From Chloroflexota bacterium (lineage in GTDB: Bacteria; Chloroflexota; Dehalococcoidia; UBA6926; JACQUM01), in contig JACQUM010000009.1 in assembly GCA_016210295.1 (NCBI GenBank), positions 1 to 6,000 of the forward strand: a stretch of 6,000 nucleotides of DNA, written 5' to 3'. Below the pieces are notes generated by a model, which was given only the letters and a program-made list of their open reading frames with translations, did no database searches and was not told the DNA's origin. Shown one piece after another: positions 5,886 to 6,000 of this stretch; the first letter of the stretch is position 1; every line of letters begins with the position of its first letter. The translations under genes and the position numbers were made by a program.

Positions 5886-5933
5886 GACGGTTTAAGCGGG
5901 GATAAGCCGGGCGATACCTCAGCGCTGGGACAC

Positions 5934-5955
5934 GTCGGGCGGCTACACGCCCGAC
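5934..5955 (-). terminator. Hairpin after the possible upstream gene end
   Basis: GTCGGGCG (5934-5941), loop GCTACA, CGCCCGAC (5948-5955): a perfect 8-bp GC-rich stem. On the minus strand it begins 7 bases after a TGA stop (5965-5963) and precedes the Nudix fusion gene. No T-run follows, so if it is a terminator it is not of the standard intrinsic type. Confidence 0.35.
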
Positions 5956-5962
5956 CCCGTCA

Positions 5963-5998
5963 TCAGTCGCCCCCGTCGTCACCCCCATCGCCACCCCC
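5963..5998 (-). CDS. Possible C-terminal tail of an upstream Gly/Asp-rich protein
   Basis: On the minus strand one frame reads GGGDGGDDGGD and stops at TGA (5965-5963); the gene would start beyond the window edge. Gly/Asp-rich tails are typical of some bacterial membrane proteins (for example TPM-domain or DUF2207 proteins), which is only a suggestion. Support is the sensible stop followed at once by a GC-rich hairpin and a same-strand gene. Against it, only 11 codons are visible and the stretch is simple-sequence DNA, so a chance reading is possible. Confidence 0.3.
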   Translation of the reverse strand, partial: GGGDGGDDGGD

Positions 5999-6000
5999 GC

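Noticed and set aside
5782..5994. 71-residue N-terminal extension of the Nudix fusion protein
   Set aside because: The extension is Pro/Arg/Ala-rich, crosses a hairpin and a likely upstream gene end, and the Nudix fold begins at the internal ATG at 5781.

Overview
The window is a GC-rich bacterial chromosome segment, most likely from a Chloroflexota member or a similar thermophile-type lineage. The clues are a lipoprotein with a long Pro/Thr/Ala linker after its lipobox, the SigK/RskA-type regulator pair, and intergenic hairpin repeats beginning CCCTCACCCCC. This placement is inferred from style only; the window has no rRNA or other taxonomic marker.

Layout: the 3' end of a plus-strand enoyl-ACP reductase gene (fabI, 1-186) points into a 285-base intergenic region packed with hairpins. 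Everything after it is on the minus strand. Read in the direction of transcription (right to left), the minus strand carries: a possible Gly/Asp-rich tail of an upstream gene (5963-5998) with a hairpin just after its stop; a Nudix/eIF2B-like fusion gene (5781-4456); an intergenic repeat element (about 4224-4383); surE (4118-3336); an ECF sigma factor (3320-2739); its RskA-type zinc anti-sigma factor (2739-1918); and a large lipoprotein with DUF4382, SOD-like and plastocyanin-like domains (1845-472).

The last four minus-strand genes look like one transcription unit. surE and the sigma gene are 15 bases apart, sigma and anti-sigma overlap by one base (TGATG), and the lipoprotein follows after 72 bases with a strong Shine-Dalgarno sequence. 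The likely logic is that the membrane anti-sigma factor senses an envelope or redox condition and releases the sigma factor. The copper-type lipoprotein is then a plausible output or sensor partner at the cell surface. SurE, a survival/stationary-phase nucleotidase, may be co-transcribed for stress reasons or may simply supply the promoter.

The most interesting points are: (1) a Nudix/eIF2B-like fusion with substitutions in the Nudix box and Ser where the family's isomerases have the catalytic Cys; (2) a cupredoxin domain with Leu in place of the axial Met ligand; (3) two copies of a roughly 160-base intergenic element whose central hairpin keeps pairing while its sequence changes, with further hairpins of the same style beside one copy.
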